A stretch of 64,000 bases of DNA from Planctomycetota bacterium (GTDB lineage Bacteria > Planctomycetota > UBA1135 > GCA-002748355), in NCBI GenBank assembly GCA_011321845.1, contig DROQ01000055.1, positions 1-64,000 of the forward strand, given 5' to 3'. The notes under the pieces were generated by a model, which was given only the letters and a program-made list of their open reading frames with translations, was not told the DNA's origin and made no database searches. The position numbers were made by a program, and so were the translations under genes. This document shows positions 8,619 through 18,809 of this stretch, one piece after another. How positions within the stretch are numbered: position 1 is the stretch's first letter; the number at the start of each line of letters is the position of its first letter.

Positions 8619-9679
8619 TTCCCCCCTCGGTTCACTTTGCGGTAATAACGTTCCAGAACTTCACGGTACCGCTCGGGCAGCTTGGTTTGGACCTCGTTCA
8701 TGATCTTCTTGCGATCCCGATCTTTCATCTCGCCCCACTTGCTCTTGACCCCACGGGACCCATGAAGTTGCCCGACCCGACCCGGCCCATCGCTCAGGGA
8801 CGACTGATTGGCCGGACCTTTGGATTGCTGGTTCCCCTTGGGGGGACCGCTGCTTTGCTGCTGCTCCTGTTTTTCAAGCTCTTCGATCAACTTGGTGAGT
8901 TTCTCAACGATCTCGAGCTGCTTGGTCTCGACTTTTTTGCCCGTCTGTTCCTTCTTGAGCTTCCGCTCGCAGTACTTCATCTCGTCCGCAATGGCGTGAA
9001 GGGGGCTGTCCCACTGCGCCTCGAGTTCGGCGAGGAGCTGGGCCGCGTTGGCCCGGTAGCGCTCCGGAGCATCGGGGTAGAGATCCAAAAAGGCCTTGAG
9101 GTTGAGGATGGCGTTTCCCGCGTCGGGGATCAGAGCCAGACTGTAGCCGATGTAAAAAGCGCCTTCCCCGTCCAGGAGGCTGTAGCCGCTGTCTTTGGTC
9201 ACGAAATCGGCCAGGATGAGGACGGCTCCCTCCGGATCGTCCTCGTCCAGGAGGGCTCTTGCGAGGAAGTACCTTGCGTGCGCCCGCAGGTAGGGATCCT
9301 TGGTTTCATCGAGAAACTTGGCGAGATCCAACACTCCCTTGGGTGCCCCTGTCTCGATCTCGTTCATGCATTTGCGGTACTCGGGAACCAGCTTGCGGAG
9401 AACTCGGTCGGTGATCCGGCTATCCGGCCCCACTGCCCACTCCTTCTCAAAAGTTTTCAAGAGTGCGGGAGAGGCCCGATGCGCCTTCATCCAAAGAAGG
9501 AAAGCGTTCTTGTCGAATTTTTTCCGTTGCTGAACAGCGGGTTTCTTGGATTCGCCCCCCTCGCTCTTTTTCTGGGAGATGGCGAGCGAAGGAAACCCGA
9601 AAAGGAGAGCCAAGGCCATAAAGGCCGGAAGAAAGTCCTCCAGGCTCCTTCCCAAGATTCGTCTAGGTTTTCTGCTCAT
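8615..9679 (-). CDS. Exported helical-repeat (TPR-like) protein of the envelope operon
   Basis: This 354-aa protein has a signal peptide or N-terminal membrane segment (FLPAFMALALLFGFPSLAIS). Residues about 60-230 form helical pairs consistent with divergent TPRs (YLRAHARYFLARALLDEDD, GAVLILADFV, AILNLKAFLDLYPDAPERY). A Gln/Lys/Glu-rich coiled coil and a Ser/Gly/Pro-rich linker follow. The C-terminus (KLPERYREVLERYYRKVN) is a motif I associate with planctomycete proteins encoded beside VWA/BatA genes. The gene overlaps both neighbours by 4 bp. It probably serves as a periplasmic scaffold; no enzymatic motif is seen. Confidence 0.7.
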   Translation of the reverse strand: MSRKPRRILGRSLEDFLPAFMALALLFGFPSLAISQKKSEGGESKKPAVQQRKKFDKNAFLLWMKAHRASPALLKTFEKEWAVGPDSRITDRVLRKLVPEYRKCMNEIETGAPKGVLDLAKFLDETKDPYLRAHARYFLARALLDEDDPEGAVLILADFVTKDSGYSLLDGEGAFYIGYSLALIPDAGNAILNLKAFLDLYPDAPERYRANAAQLLAELEAQWDSPLHAIADEMKYCERKLKKEQTGKKVETKQLEIVEKLTKLIEELEKQEQQQSSGPPKGNQQSKGPANQSSLSDGPGRVGQLHGSRGVKSKWGEMKDRDRKKIMNEVQTKLPERYREVLERYYRKVNRGGK

Positions 9680-11625
9680 TTATCCTCTCCGTCTTCGTTT
9701 CCCTCATCCTTTTGGAGTTTATTTGCGAGTTTGCGGGTCAATCCTCCCACTCTTCCCTCCTGCCTGGCGGCGTCATCCGCGAGTTCCTTGCGGGACTTAC
9801 CCTTCTTCATCTTGTTGACAACCTTGGTCTTGCGGTTGACTCCCTCTTGGAGGGTGCGGAGCATCCTCAGCTCGGCCGAGAGCGGAACAAGGGGCTGCTC
9901 CCCATCGTTGGGTTGGCTGGGTTTGGACTCGTCGTCGTTGTACTCGATCTGCTTCCTCAAGGCTTCGAGCAGCGCCTTGAGCAACCTCTCCACCTCCAAC
10001 TGGCGGACCGTGACAGACTCGCCCGTTTCAAAGGATTCCAACAACCCAGCGACCTTGCGGAGTTCCTGGGCAAGCTCCTTGACGATCTCGGGGAAGACGG
10101 CGGTACTCCCCTCCTCCTCCAGGAGGCGAAGGGCGGAGCGCGCCTCGGCCTCGAGCGAGCGTTCACCCTTGGAGATCTGCCGGCAGGCGGTCTTGATCGA
10201 AGTCGGGACGATGCCGCTCTGGGCCAGGGCTTCGATCCGCTTCCTGCGTTTTTGGGTCACCTTGGTGCGCGAAGTGAGGGCCACCTGCTTGGCCAGCATG
10301 GCCGTAAATCGCTCTTCCAGGGCACGGAGAACCTCCTCCTGCAACTCCTGTCTCAACTGGGCAAGAGCGTCCTCGAGCTTCTTTTTGGCTTCTTTGAGTT
10401 CGTCTTCAGCGTCTTTCTGGTCTCGCCTCGCCTTGCTCGGCTTTCTCTCCTTGAGAGATCCCGCTGCGTTTTTCTGTTTGGGAACCGCCAGCTCGACATT
10501 CTTCTTTCCAGGAATCGGTTCGCCTCCCCCATTTCCATCCTCTCCCTTCTCCGCCTCCTGGGCCTTGTCCATGTCCTTGGCCAGATCGTCGGTCTTTTGC
10601 ATGGTCTCCAACTGCTTCTTGGAGAGCTGCTCGAAAGGCAAGGAAAGAAGCTTGCGCTGAGCTTCTTCCTCCATTTTCTGGAGGGCTTCATCCGCCCTCT
10701 TGAGTTCGTCGATCGCGTTCTCCTGGTCATCGAGAGCGGCTTCGGGCGCTTTGGCTCCCATCCGCGCCTGGGCTCGTTGCATCGACTCGGCTGCCTTGCC
10801 CGCCGAGGATGAAGCGCTTCCCGACTGGCCCTCGGCGCCTCCTGCTTTCCCTTCGGACCCCTCCCCCTTGGACAGATCCTTCCCTTCCTGCTCAAGGGCT
10901 TTGAGGCTCTCTTCGAGTTTCTCGGCCTTCTCGGCAAGCTCACCCTGTTTTTCGGTGAGACGGGGATCCTCCTTGGCCGTTGCCCCGAGCGCCTTGGTCC
11001 CGCTCTTGACCTCCTGTTCCTTGGCAATGAGGTCCTGGACCCTCGAACGCGCCTCCTTGAGATCCTCAATGTGCTTCTTGAGCTTCTCGGCCTTGGAGGA
11101 TTCCTCCTTCTCCTTACGCTGCTCGCTAAGGAGCTTGTCGACCTTGTTTTTGAACTTCTCCAGTTTGTCGATCTGCTCCATGAGCTTGCGGAGATCCACG
11201 TCTCGATCCAGGAGGAGCTGCATGAGCTGATCCAGGTCCTTGCGGATCGTGTCCATCTGCCTGATGGCCTCGTCCCAGGACTTGCCCTCGAGCATGTCCG
11301 AGACCTCCTTCATCCGCTCCTCCATTTTCGTCTCGGCCATGAATCGGAGCCCAACCTGGATCCGCTTGACCTTGTCAGGCTCCCGCTCCTTGAGTTCGGC
11401 CTTGAGACTGCGCATCGTCGACTGGAGTTCTCGGAACTTGAGAACCGCCTGGGACTGCAGATGTGTGGGAGACACCTCTTTGCCTCCTTGCTCCCCGGCG
11501 CTTTTCTGCCCCGCTTGATCTCCTCCTACCTTGGCCTGTGCTTGGGAGCACAGGCCGGGAGCCATCACTCCCAGGGAGAAAAGAAACGCGAGACCCACGC
11601 ACAAGCTTTTCGCAGCCGTCTTCAT
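9676..11625 (-). CDS. Long exported coiled-coil protein (Glu/Lys-rich)
   Basis: I start this at the ATG encoding MKTAAKSLCVGLAFLF, preceded by AGGTGA at good spacing and 4 nt after the upstream stop; the track's longer version would overlap the upstream gene. About 649 aa: signal peptide, then nearly continuous charged heptad-like sequence (LEKFKNKVDKLLSEQRKEKE; KRADEALQKMEEEAQRKLL), broken by Gly/Ser-rich linkers near the middle. No enzymatic motif is visible. Such proteins commonly sit beside DUF4175/VWA genes in planctomycete-type clusters. A structural or spacer role in the periplasm is the simplest reading. Confidence 0.75.
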   Translation of the reverse strand: MKTAAKSLCVGLAFLFSLGVMAPGLCSQAQAKVGGDQAGQKSAGEQGGKEVSPTHLQSQAVLKFRELQSTMRSLKAELKEREPDKVKRIQVGLRFMAETKMEERMKEVSDMLEGKSWDEAIRQMDTIRKDLDQLMQLLLDRDVDLRKLMEQIDKLEKFKNKVDKLLSEQRKEKEESSKAEKLKKHIEDLKEARSRVQDLIAKEQEVKSGTKALGATAKEDPRLTEKQGELAEKAEKLEESLKALEQEGKDLSKGEGSEGKAGGAEGQSGSASSSAGKAAESMQRAQARMGAKAPEAALDDQENAIDELKRADEALQKMEEEAQRKLLSLPFEQLSKKQLETMQKTDDLAKDMDKAQEAEKGEDGNGGGEPIPGKKNVELAVPKQKNAAGSLKERKPSKARRDQKDAEDELKEAKKKLEDALAQLRQELQEEVLRALEERFTAMLAKQVALTSRTKVTQKRRKRIEALAQSGIVPTSIKTACRQISKGERSLEAEARSALRLLEEEGSTAVFPEIVKELAQELRKVAGLLESFETGESVTVRQLEVERLLKALLEALRKQIEYNDDESKPSQPNDGEQPLVPLSAELRMLRTLQEGVNRKTKVVNKMKKGKSRKELADDAARQEGRVGGLTRKLANKLQKDEGNEDGEDK

Positions 11626-11629
11626 CTTG

Positions 11630-13903
11630 TCACCTGTCCTTCCCGTTCTTGTCAGGACCATCCTTTCCTGGGCCAAAGAGCTCGTTCATTTCCTTTTTCA
11701 GAGCAGCCTTGGCCTTTTCTCTCGCACCTTCCTCCAGGCGGATCACCTCTCGAAGGGTGTTCAGAATCCTTGTAAAGGTCTCAAGGCGCGTCATGTACCG
11801 GAGTACATTCCGCATCATCGAGGCGACTTCATCATATCCCTTGGAGACCAGGACGCGGTCCCCCTGGGAGGCGGATCGGGCATATCCCCGCACTGACCCC
11901 GCGAGGGAGGGCATATGCCTGGTTCCCAGGAGGTCCAGGGGTTCCACGATCCGGGACTTGAGCCTGAACACCCGGGATTCCTCGGCCAGACGGTTGTTCC
12001 ACATCTCGTCCAGGATGGCGTCGTAACGCCGGCCGATCCCGCCGACACTTCGACCCAGGTGCCGCTGGTGGCGCGCAAGGGTCAGGATCCGTCTCCGGAT
12101 CTTTTCCTTGTTGTCACCCGCCTTCGAGAGATCCTGCAAATCCCTGAATTCGGCGGCATCCGCCAGGTGTTGTTTGAGCAGTTTCTCGAACTCGAGCCGT
12201 TGCTCGTTCTGGCGGCGAAGGAGTTCCTTCAACAACTCGGATGGAGTCACAACCTTGAAGGCGTACGCGTCCGAGATGGTCTCGGCGGCCGTGCCATCCT
12301 TCCCCTTCTCGATGCTTTCCTGCGGGCGGTTGTCTTTGGCCCCCACCCGGATGGCGAGAAACTCGCCGGGGTGGATCGGGTTGGCCGGATCCATCAGGGC
12401 GTCCTTTTTCTTCAGCAAGGGAAGAAGGTCGAAGACGATTGGGCGATCAAAGACGGGGCTCCCAGGCTCGAAGTCCTCGAGTCCTTGGGCCTTGGTCTCT
12501 TCGAAGTCCTTGATGCGCTCGGGAGAACCAACCGAGGCAGTCTTCCCTTTGGCGAAAAGCAGCCGAATACGGGAGAGACCGAAGTCGTCCACTGCGGTGA
12601 CCTCGACGGGGATCTTGGCCATGGGTGTGATCTTGGCTCCGACACCCCGCACTACCAGCTTGACCCGGGGGGGGCGATCGGGAACCACCTGCAAAACAAG
12701 GCGCCGCCCCAAGCCCTCGCGAAGACCGCTCTCGTCCTCCAAGGCCACGACAAAGAGACCCGAAGTCCTAGGGACCACGCTGCCCGCGAAACCCAAACCT
12801 CCATCCACCAATTCGAGGGACCCTTGGGGGTCTCCACCGATTTCGACCCATGCCCTGGTCACCTTCTTGCTGACCTTGCCTTTGATCTCAAGAGAGGCCC
12901 CCTGGGGAACGACAAGCTCTCCGGCGTCGGGCGCAAGGGCTTCGTCCTCTTTGCCCATGTATTTGGGAAAGTGCACGAGAAGAGAGAGGTCCTGGACCAT
13001 GGGCCGATCCACGAGGCGCACGAACAAGTCCTGGGTGAGCCCGTCCCCGCCTTCGGCCCAGGCCTGGATCGGATCCATCAAGCCGGGAAAGGTCACCGAG
13101 AAGACATTCTCACCCGTGTTCTGCACCATAGGTTCGGTGGTCCAGCTCCCCCCCACGAAGCGCCAGTGGATGAACACCCGCTCGGGAACCACTCCTTCGG
13201 CGCGCACCTGGAGCGTCAAATCATCTCCTCGTGGAGAGACGAGGACCCCATCCTTGGCATCCATGAAGCGCAGCTGCGTCTTCCGGGGCCAGTCCACAAC
13301 CCTGCTCAAGAGCAGGTTGCGCTGCGCCCAGATCTTGAAGGTTTTCGGGCTGATCCCAGCGGCGACCAGAATGAGGAGGAAGCCCCCTCCAAACATCAGC
13401 AGCTCCCGGCGGAGGCGCTCACGACGGATCGCCTTAGAAAAATGCAGTTCCTCCAGCTCCTTTGCGTTCAGGAGAACCGCTTCGGCCATCAGTGCCTGGG
13501 ACTCCCCACGGACCTTCCCCTGGACAAGGATCCGCGAGAACTGCAAGGCCGAGATGAATCGTTGCCCCAGGCCAGGAGTTGCCCGTTCGACCGCAAGAGC
13601 GAGTTCATCATCCGCGAGCCGAGACTGCAGGGGGCCCCAGACCTTTTTGTAGAGCCCCCAGGCCACCCAGAGCAACCAGAGGACCAGTAGGACAGCTCTC
13701 GCCGGCATCTCCAGTCGAAGCATGCGGTCCAGCCCGAAGGTGACCAGGTAGTAGAGGAGACAGGCCGGAGCCAGAAACCCCAGGCCCTCGATCAAGATCC
13801 CCTTGCGCACCTTCGAACGGAGATTGCCCAGGTTCGCCTGGAAACGTGCGAGGCTCCTTGCCACTTCTTGGGCGATCGTGGATGGAAGTTTGGTTTCACT
13901 CAT
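11630..13903 (-). CDS. DUF4175-like membrane-anchored protein
   Basis: This 757-aa protein has an N-terminal cytosolic stretch, two close transmembrane helices at about 38-75 (GFLAPACLLYYLVTFGLDRML and AVLLVLWLLWVAWGLY), a third near 170 (LLMFGGGFLLILVAAGIS), then a large extracytoplasmic beta-rich part with Ig-like strands and a charged helical C-terminus. Architecture and context match the DUF4175 proteins that accompany VWA/BatA clusters. The adjacent coiled-coil gene begins 4 nt after its stop. No catalytic motif is visible; a scaffold role in a membrane complex is inferred. Confidence 0.65.
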   Translation of the reverse strand: MSETKLPSTIAQEVARSLARFQANLGNLRSKVRKGILIEGLGFLAPACLLYYLVTFGLDRMLRLEMPARAVLLVLWLLWVAWGLYKKVWGPLQSRLADDELALAVERATPGLGQRFISALQFSRILVQGKVRGESQALMAEAVLLNAKELEELHFSKAIRRERLRRELLMFGGGFLLILVAAGISPKTFKIWAQRNLLLSRVVDWPRKTQLRFMDAKDGVLVSPRGDDLTLQVRAEGVVPERVFIHWRFVGGSWTTEPMVQNTGENVFSVTFPGLMDPIQAWAEGGDGLTQDLFVRLVDRPMVQDLSLLVHFPKYMGKEDEALAPDAGELVVPQGASLEIKGKVSKKVTRAWVEIGGDPQGSLELVDGGLGFAGSVVPRTSGLFVVALEDESGLREGLGRRLVLQVVPDRPPRVKLVVRGVGAKITPMAKIPVEVTAVDDFGLSRIRLLFAKGKTASVGSPERIKDFEETKAQGLEDFEPGSPVFDRPIVFDLLPLLKKKDALMDPANPIHPGEFLAIRVGAKDNRPQESIEKGKDGTAAETISDAYAFKVVTPSELLKELLRRQNEQRLEFEKLLKQHLADAAEFRDLQDLSKAGDNKEKIRRRILTLARHQRHLGRSVGGIGRRYDAILDEMWNNRLAEESRVFRLKSRIVEPLDLLGTRHMPSLAGSVRGYARSASQGDRVLVSKGYDEVASMMRNVLRYMTRLETFTRILNTLREVIRLEEGAREKAKAALKKEMNELFGPGKDGPDKNGKDR

Positions 13904-13941
13904 CGAATCAGTTCTTGTGGATCAGTTCTTGTTGGGGAGCC

Positions 13942-16443
13942 TCAAATCAAGTCGAATCGCTTTCTCAGGATCCATTCAAGCGTCAGAAAGAAGACCACCA
14001 GGGCCAGAGAAAACCAGTTGTCCCAGAGAGGAAAGGGAAAAGCGTAGACCGAAGTGCGCGACCGGGAGGGGATCCCGGCGACCCGGTCCGCGAGGTGGTC
14101 GGGCATGAGAAATTCGCCCCCCGCAGTCTTGGCCAGTCGTTGAAGCCCCGCTCGGTCCATGGGCCCCCGGCTCTCCAGTTTGGAACGCTGGACCTCGAAG
14201 GTGACGGGTTTGCCCGCCCCGTCCCCGGACATGGCTGTAACCGTCCATGTCCCCGTCCCGGTCGGCCGGAAGGCTCCACGATACCGTCCCTCCCCCGACG
14301 CCAGCGGCTTGAGCCGAACTTCGAAGGAGCTGCCCTTGGGTCCCTGGACCCGCACCGGGACATCCTCGGCGATCAGGGGCTCGAAGTTTTCATTGAGCGC
14401 CCGGAGGAAGATCTCAACCTCCTTGCCCAGAGTCACCTTGGTCAGGGAGAGCCCGAGTTTGTATCTTCCGCTCCCGGCCGTGAGGCGCCCCTCGCTCAAG
14501 AAGCGGAGACCCTTGAGCCAATAGCGGTTGAAGGCCGGCTCCATCACTCCGAACCAGCGATAGGTCTCATCGGTGCCCGAGTAGCTGACTCTGCCCGCTC
14601 CCACGAATTGCGTCGCGAGAATGGGGCGTCGCTGTCCCCCCACCATGAACGCGTCATTGGGATGATCGATCAGCACGAAGGCCGCCGGCTTCTTGCGCAG
14701 AACGGGAAAGGACCAGTGAAAACCCGGAAGCAGACCCCAGATCTGCTCGTTGGCCTCGGGCGAGGACACCAGGCGCAGACTCCGGTGGCGCTTGCCCTCG
14801 GTCGTCAGGTGCCAGGGCCATGCGGTCCGGAAGAAGCGGCCATATCCGATCTCCCGTTCCGCGGAGGGAAGGTCGGGGACGATCGGCAAGAGGTCCACAA
14901 GGGGTTTGAGGCTTGAGTCGGGTTGGATGGCGGAGAGAGAGAACTTGTCCCCCATGACCCACCAGAGCCCAGTCCCCCGCTCCGAGACGGCCCGCTCCAC
15001 CATTTGCGAAAACTCGAGGGGGATCGAGCGTGGATCGGGATCGAGAAAGACGATCACGTCCCACTCATCCAGTTCCTTGGGGTCCTTGGGAAGAGCTCTG
15101 AGGCTCACGTTGCCTTCCTGGGGGAAACCCTTTTCCGCGCTTTGGAGCCAGCAGGCTACCTTGACTGTGTCATCCCGCTGAAGCTGCGTTTTGACCAGAC
15201 GGTACTCAAAAGTGGGAGAGCCCGCGATCACCAACACATCCAAGGTCGAAGTGAGCACCTGGACGCGATGGACGATCCGGTGACGCTCCCGATCGAAGTC
15301 CTCCCCCTCCGGAGGACCGAGCTCGACCTCGAGCACGTGTTCGCCCTCCTTCTCCAGCTTTTGGGGAGGAAACTTGACGGTGACCGAGGGTTGGTCTCCC
15401 CCCAATTCGACCCGCTTGGTGGCCAGGGTTTTTCGCCCTCCCTCCGAGCGCTCCATGAGCCGAACCTCCACCTGCTGCAGAGGGTATCCCTGCGACTGGA
15501 CCCGCACGGAGACGGGAACGGGATCTCCCTTGAACACCTTCTCCGGCGCCTGGAGGTCACTCAGAGAAACGATCCATGCTTCGCGTGGATCTCCGACTCC
15601 GACCACATAAACCTTGTCGATGTTCTTGCGGGCGAGGATAGCCCCGGCCTCCTCGGGGCGGCCTCCCAGATTGACACGTCCATCCGTCAAGAGGATCACC
15701 CCCGCCACCCGGGCGGAACGGACCGCGTCCAGAGCCTGCCGGAGCGAAGTCGTGAGGTTGGTTCCACCCTCGGTGGGCTTCATCGCGTCCCAGTCCAGGA
15801 CCGGTGGGGGGGGAAGCCGGCCCAACCTCACCTGATCCTTCCCGAGCTTTTTTCCCCCGACCTCCTTGGAAGCCTTGGTGGTTTTGGACTCCTTCCCTTT
15901 TTCCCTCTCCTGCTTCTCGGGAGCCGGTCGCGATCCTTCCCCAAAGAGACGCACCCTGACGAGGTTCTTCTTGGCCAGAGTGTTCAGGATGTCCTTGGTT
16001 TTCAGCAGGTGGATGGAGAGGCCGAACCGACTCATGGTCGAGGGGTCCTCGACGCCGATGGCCTTCCAGGAATCGGACTCCTTCTCCGAGTGGGCGTAGC
16101 TGTCCAGATGGCCCATGGACTGGGAAGCGTCCAGCAAGACGATTACTTCACCGGGCCGAATCGACTTGCGAACCTTGACAAGGGTGGGCTCGAGGAGGAG
16201 GAGGGCGATCGAAGCGAGGGCCATCAACCGGAGGAAGGCAAGCAGGGAACGTTTGGCGGGGGAAAGACGCCGAGCGTCCTTTTTGTAGAGGTAGAACACC
16301 AGGAAAAGGATCGCGACCGTGGCCGCGATGGAGAGGAGGGCGAGGGTCCCGCCCGGGAGGGAACTGAACTCGAAGCGCAGCTTCTCTCCCGCCTGTCCTT
16401 CCCCGGGTCCGAGCCCGGCCAACCATTTCAGAAACTGTTCCAT
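13942..16443 (-). CDS. Membrane-anchored VWA-domain protein with glutamine-amidotransferase-like region
   Basis: This 833-aa protein has two N-terminal membrane helices (about 33-55 and 70-88) flanking a short Lys/Arg loop, then a von Willebrand factor A domain with an intact MIDAS start (VIVLLDASQSMG) carrying a Lys-rich insertion. A beta-sandwich region and a Rossmann-like segment (LDVLVIAGSPTFEYRLV ... DEWDVIVFLDPDP) follow, typical of the class I GATase-like domain in planctomycete VWA proteins. It ends in a membrane helix (NWFSLALVVFFLTLEWIL). The MIDAS suggests metal-dependent protein binding on the outer face of the membrane. It lies between the BatA-like gene and the DUF4175-like gene in the operon. 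The GATase fold is likely not enzymatic, as I see no catalytic Cys-His pair. Confidence 0.8.
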   Translation of the reverse strand: MEQFLKWLAGLGPGEGQAGEKLRFEFSSLPGGTLALLSIAATVAILFLVFYLYKKDARRLSPAKRSLLAFLRLMALASIALLLLEPTLVKVRKSIRPGEVIVLLDASQSMGHLDSYAHSEKESDSWKAIGVEDPSTMSRFGLSIHLLKTKDILNTLAKKNLVRVRLFGEGSRPAPEKQEREKGKESKTTKASKEVGGKKLGKDQVRLGRLPPPPVLDWDAMKPTEGGTNLTTSLRQALDAVRSARVAGVILLTDGRVNLGGRPEEAGAILARKNIDKVYVVGVGDPREAWIVSLSDLQAPEKVFKGDPVPVSVRVQSQGYPLQQVEVRLMERSEGGRKTLATKRVELGGDQPSVTVKFPPQKLEKEGEHVLEVELGPPEGEDFDRERHRIVHRVQVLTSTLDVLVIAGSPTFEYRLVKTQLQRDDTVKVACWLQSAEKGFPQEGNVSLRALPKDPKELDEWDVIVFLDPDPRSIPLEFSQMVERAVSERGTGLWWVMGDKFSLSAIQPDSSLKPLVDLLPIVPDLPSAEREIGYGRFFRTAWPWHLTTEGKRHRSLRLVSSPEANEQIWGLLPGFHWSFPVLRKKPAAFVLIDHPNDAFMVGGQRRPILATQFVGAGRVSYSGTDETYRWFGVMEPAFNRYWLKGLRFLSEGRLTAGSGRYKLGLSLTKVTLGKEVEIFLRALNENFEPLIAEDVPVRVQGPKGSSFEVRLKPLASGEGRYRGAFRPTGTGTWTVTAMSGDGAGKPVTFEVQRSKLESRGPMDRAGLQRLAKTAGGEFLMPDHLADRVAGIPSRSRTSVYAFPFPLWDNWFSLALVVFFLTLEWILRKRFDLI

Positions 16444-16530
16444 CGAGTCGCCAGCGTCCTTTTTTCAGGGGATCCCCAGCACAGAGGAGCCCTCTTCTTT
16501 TTTTCACATCCGGTCTTCAACAGCCCAGGC

Positions 16531-18783
16531 TCAGTGGTGTCCAAAGCGCCAGGCCAGGAAACTCTCCAACAACAAAAAACCCAGAAGGGCAAAAGCCAAC
16601 ACCCGCCAGAACTCCCCTTCTTCCACCAAAAAGCCGGCTTTTGCCGCCGAGGTTCCATCCACCCAGGTGGCCCTCTTCGCCATCTCGGCAGGAAGCCCCG
16701 CGAAAAACGTTTTCTTGGGAACCGTCTCGAGGCGCCCCTCCTCCCTCCAGGGGGAGACGGAAAAGAAACGCTTTTCGGTACCAAGCCCCACACGCTCCAC
16801 GCTGAGTGTCCACGCGCCCGCCATGGGCCATGGACGCCCCTCTTCGGGACCCACCAAGGCCTTCAAGAAATCGGGGTCCTCTTTGTCAGGCCGGGCCAGG
16901 ACTCCCAACTCCACGTCCGGCCCGCCCCCTTCCACTGCAAGAGGAAGAATCCGGAGGGCGGGCCTGTACTCCGCGGCCGGGAGGGAGAGCTTCCACACAC
17001 CCCTGGGTCCCAGGTTGAAGGGCCGCAAATCCATCGGCTTCAGGAGCTGCTCCGCCAGGCGGGTCATCAGGACGGGGTAGGAGAAGTCCCCCGGCCAGCT
17101 CGTCCAGGCGGCGTCGGCCGTCGTGGTCATCAGGGCAACCGATCCCCTTCCGTATTTCTTCTCCAGCAGAAGGGGGGACCCACTCTCGTCCCCAAGCCTC
17201 AGGAGTACGCTCGCACCCTCCCCCAGGATCGCCGCTCCCTTGGGGTCCCTTGCAATGTCGTGGTAACGGCCCACAGAGACCAGCGAGAGCAGCTTGGAGA
17301 GGACATCCTTCATCCCCACGAAGAGGGGGTCCTCGGCCTTGGTGATCACTGGGGAGAGGGGTTTTCCCATGTCTCCCTCGACCTGATCGAGGGGAGCGGG
17401 AAGGAGGCCCTTGCCATCCTTCCAGAGGAGACTGTTGTAGGAGTTCACCGAAACCTGGTCTCCCGTGAAGACCAGCAGGCCTCCCCCCTTCTTCACCCAT
17501 GCTTCGACTCTCTGGACCTCTTTCTCGGGCAAGCGGCCCATGTTGGCGAAAACAATCAAATCGAAGAGGTCCAGCTTCTTCTGGGGAAAATCGTATTCGT
17601 CGCTGCGCGTCACCGAGAAGCCGGAAGCGCCATCCTCGCTCGGATCCAGAGCCGAGGCCAGATAAAAGGTCTCCGCCAGCTCCGCCCGTTCTCCGGGGTC
17701 TCCGTCCACGAGCAGAATCTGCGCGGCATCCTGGACTTCGACCGCAAGGGCCCGTCGGTTGTCCAAGCCCAATCGGTCCATCGGCAGGTCGGCCTGCACG
17801 ACGTGCGAGCCCGCCGAGGCGAAGTCCACACGAAAAATCTCCACCCTGGAGCTGTTGGGAGCGATGGACTCGAGAGGCCTGGTAATCCTCGCCCCCCCAT
17901 CCACCTGGAATCCAAGAGAGGTCCTCGGGCTCGCCTCCCTGGAAAAGTTGAAGACCTCCACCTCGAAGCGAGAGGGAATCTTCTGAATCGATCTCGCCTG
18001 CAGGGGCTTGATGCTGGTGATCCCGAGGTTGCTTTGGCCGGTCTTGGTCACGGGAAAAAAGAACATCTTCCCCGTCCCCCCACGGAGCCCGCGGAGGCCT
18101 TTGACCAGGTTCTGCTTGAGACGCCCATCCGCCCCCATGAAATCAACACGCCGGAAGTCCGAAACGAGATAGATCGAGAGGCGTGAGGTTTTGGTCCCCA
18201 GGGCCTTGTCGATCCTCCGGAGCCCTTCGAAAAGGGCCGTGGGATCGAAGCGGTCAGGAGTGGCGCGGGCCGATCCGAGCACCTCCGCCAGGTCGCTCCT
18301 AAGGTTGGTTGTCACGGGGCGCGCGGAGAGATCGGGCTTGGTCGAAGAACTTCTCCAGAGGGTCAAATAATCCCCCCCTCGCGTCTTTCCGATCTGGTCC
18401 GAGATCTCGAGCACTTTCTTCCGGGCCGCGTCAAAAACCGTCCCTACGCCGGCCCGCTCTCCCAGACTTCCTGAGTCATCGAGAACAATCACATGGTGTG
18501 TGCTGCGTCGCCCCAAACCCAAGAGATCCTCCGAAGAGGCCATGGGACGAGAAAGCAAAAAAGCCAGTAGAGCGACGACCCCCATGCGCAAAAGGAGCAA
18601 CAAAAGCTGCTCGAAACGCATCCGTCTCCGCGTCTCTTTTTCCGCTCTCAGGAGAAACTCGATGGCCGCCCAACGAATCCTCTTGAAGCGCCGCTTGTTG
18701 AGGATGTGGATGATCAGGGGAATCGAGGCCAAACCCGTCCCCCAGAGGAGGAAGGGATTGAGAAAGGAAAAGGCGAGGATCAT
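16531..18783 (-). CDS. BatA-like (aerotolerance regulator N-terminal) VWA membrane protein
   Basis: This 750-aa protein opens with the BatA signature: membrane helix FLNPFLLWGTGLASIPLIIHILNKRR, then a cytosolic loop (RIRWAAIEFLLRAEKETRRR) and a second helix. A VWA domain with MIDAS residues (HVIVLDDSGSLGE) comes next. The middle and C-terminal parts contain a GATase-like Rossmann region (LDLFDLIVFANMGRLPEKEV) and the protein ends with a membrane helix before RFGHH. An AGGAG ribosome site stands 9 nt before the ATG. BatA/VWA proteins usually work with MoxR ATPases; the only moxR in view is about 44 kb away. The role is probably assembly or stress sensing in the envelope. Confidence 0.8.
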   Translation of the reverse strand: MILAFSFLNPFLLWGTGLASIPLIIHILNKRRFKRIRWAAIEFLLRAEKETRRRMRFEQLLLLLLRMGVVALLAFLLSRPMASSEDLLGLGRRSTHHVIVLDDSGSLGERAGVGTVFDAARKKVLEISDQIGKTRGGDYLTLWRSSSTKPDLSARPVTTNLRSDLAEVLGSARATPDRFDPTALFEGLRRIDKALGTKTSRLSIYLVSDFRRVDFMGADGRLKQNLVKGLRGLRGGTGKMFFFPVTKTGQSNLGITSIKPLQARSIQKIPSRFEVEVFNFSREASPRTSLGFQVDGGARITRPLESIAPNSSRVEIFRVDFASAGSHVVQADLPMDRLGLDNRRALAVEVQDAAQILLVDGDPGERAELAETFYLASALDPSEDGASGFSVTRSDEYDFPQKKLDLFDLIVFANMGRLPEKEVQRVEAWVKKGGGLLVFTGDQVSVNSYNSLLWKDGKGLLPAPLDQVEGDMGKPLSPVITKAEDPLFVGMKDVLSKLLSLVSVGRYHDIARDPKGAAILGEGASVLLRLGDESGSPLLLEKKYGRGSVALMTTTADAAWTSWPGDFSYPVLMTRLAEQLLKPMDLRPFNLGPRGVWKLSLPAAEYRPALRILPLAVEGGGPDVELGVLARPDKEDPDFLKALVGPEEGRPWPMAGAWTLSVERVGLGTEKRFFSVSPWREEGRLETVPKKTFFAGLPAEMAKRATWVDGTSAAKAGFLVEEGEFWRVLAFALLGFLLLESFLAWRFGHH

Positions 18784-18809
18784 GAAGAGCGACTCCTAAT
18801 GGGCAGAGA

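Noticed and set aside
8687-13690. Large plus-strand ORFs (657, 366, 591 and 514 aa) across the coiled-coil and DUF4175-like genes
   Set aside because: Ser/Arg- or Leu-rich translations typical of antisense coiled-coil sequence, with no starts or motifs.
14923-18186. 1087-aa plus-strand ORF opposite the two VWA genes
   Set aside because: It spans two real minus-strand genes and their gap, has no ribosome site and no family resemblance; long antisense frames are expected from G/C-ending codons.
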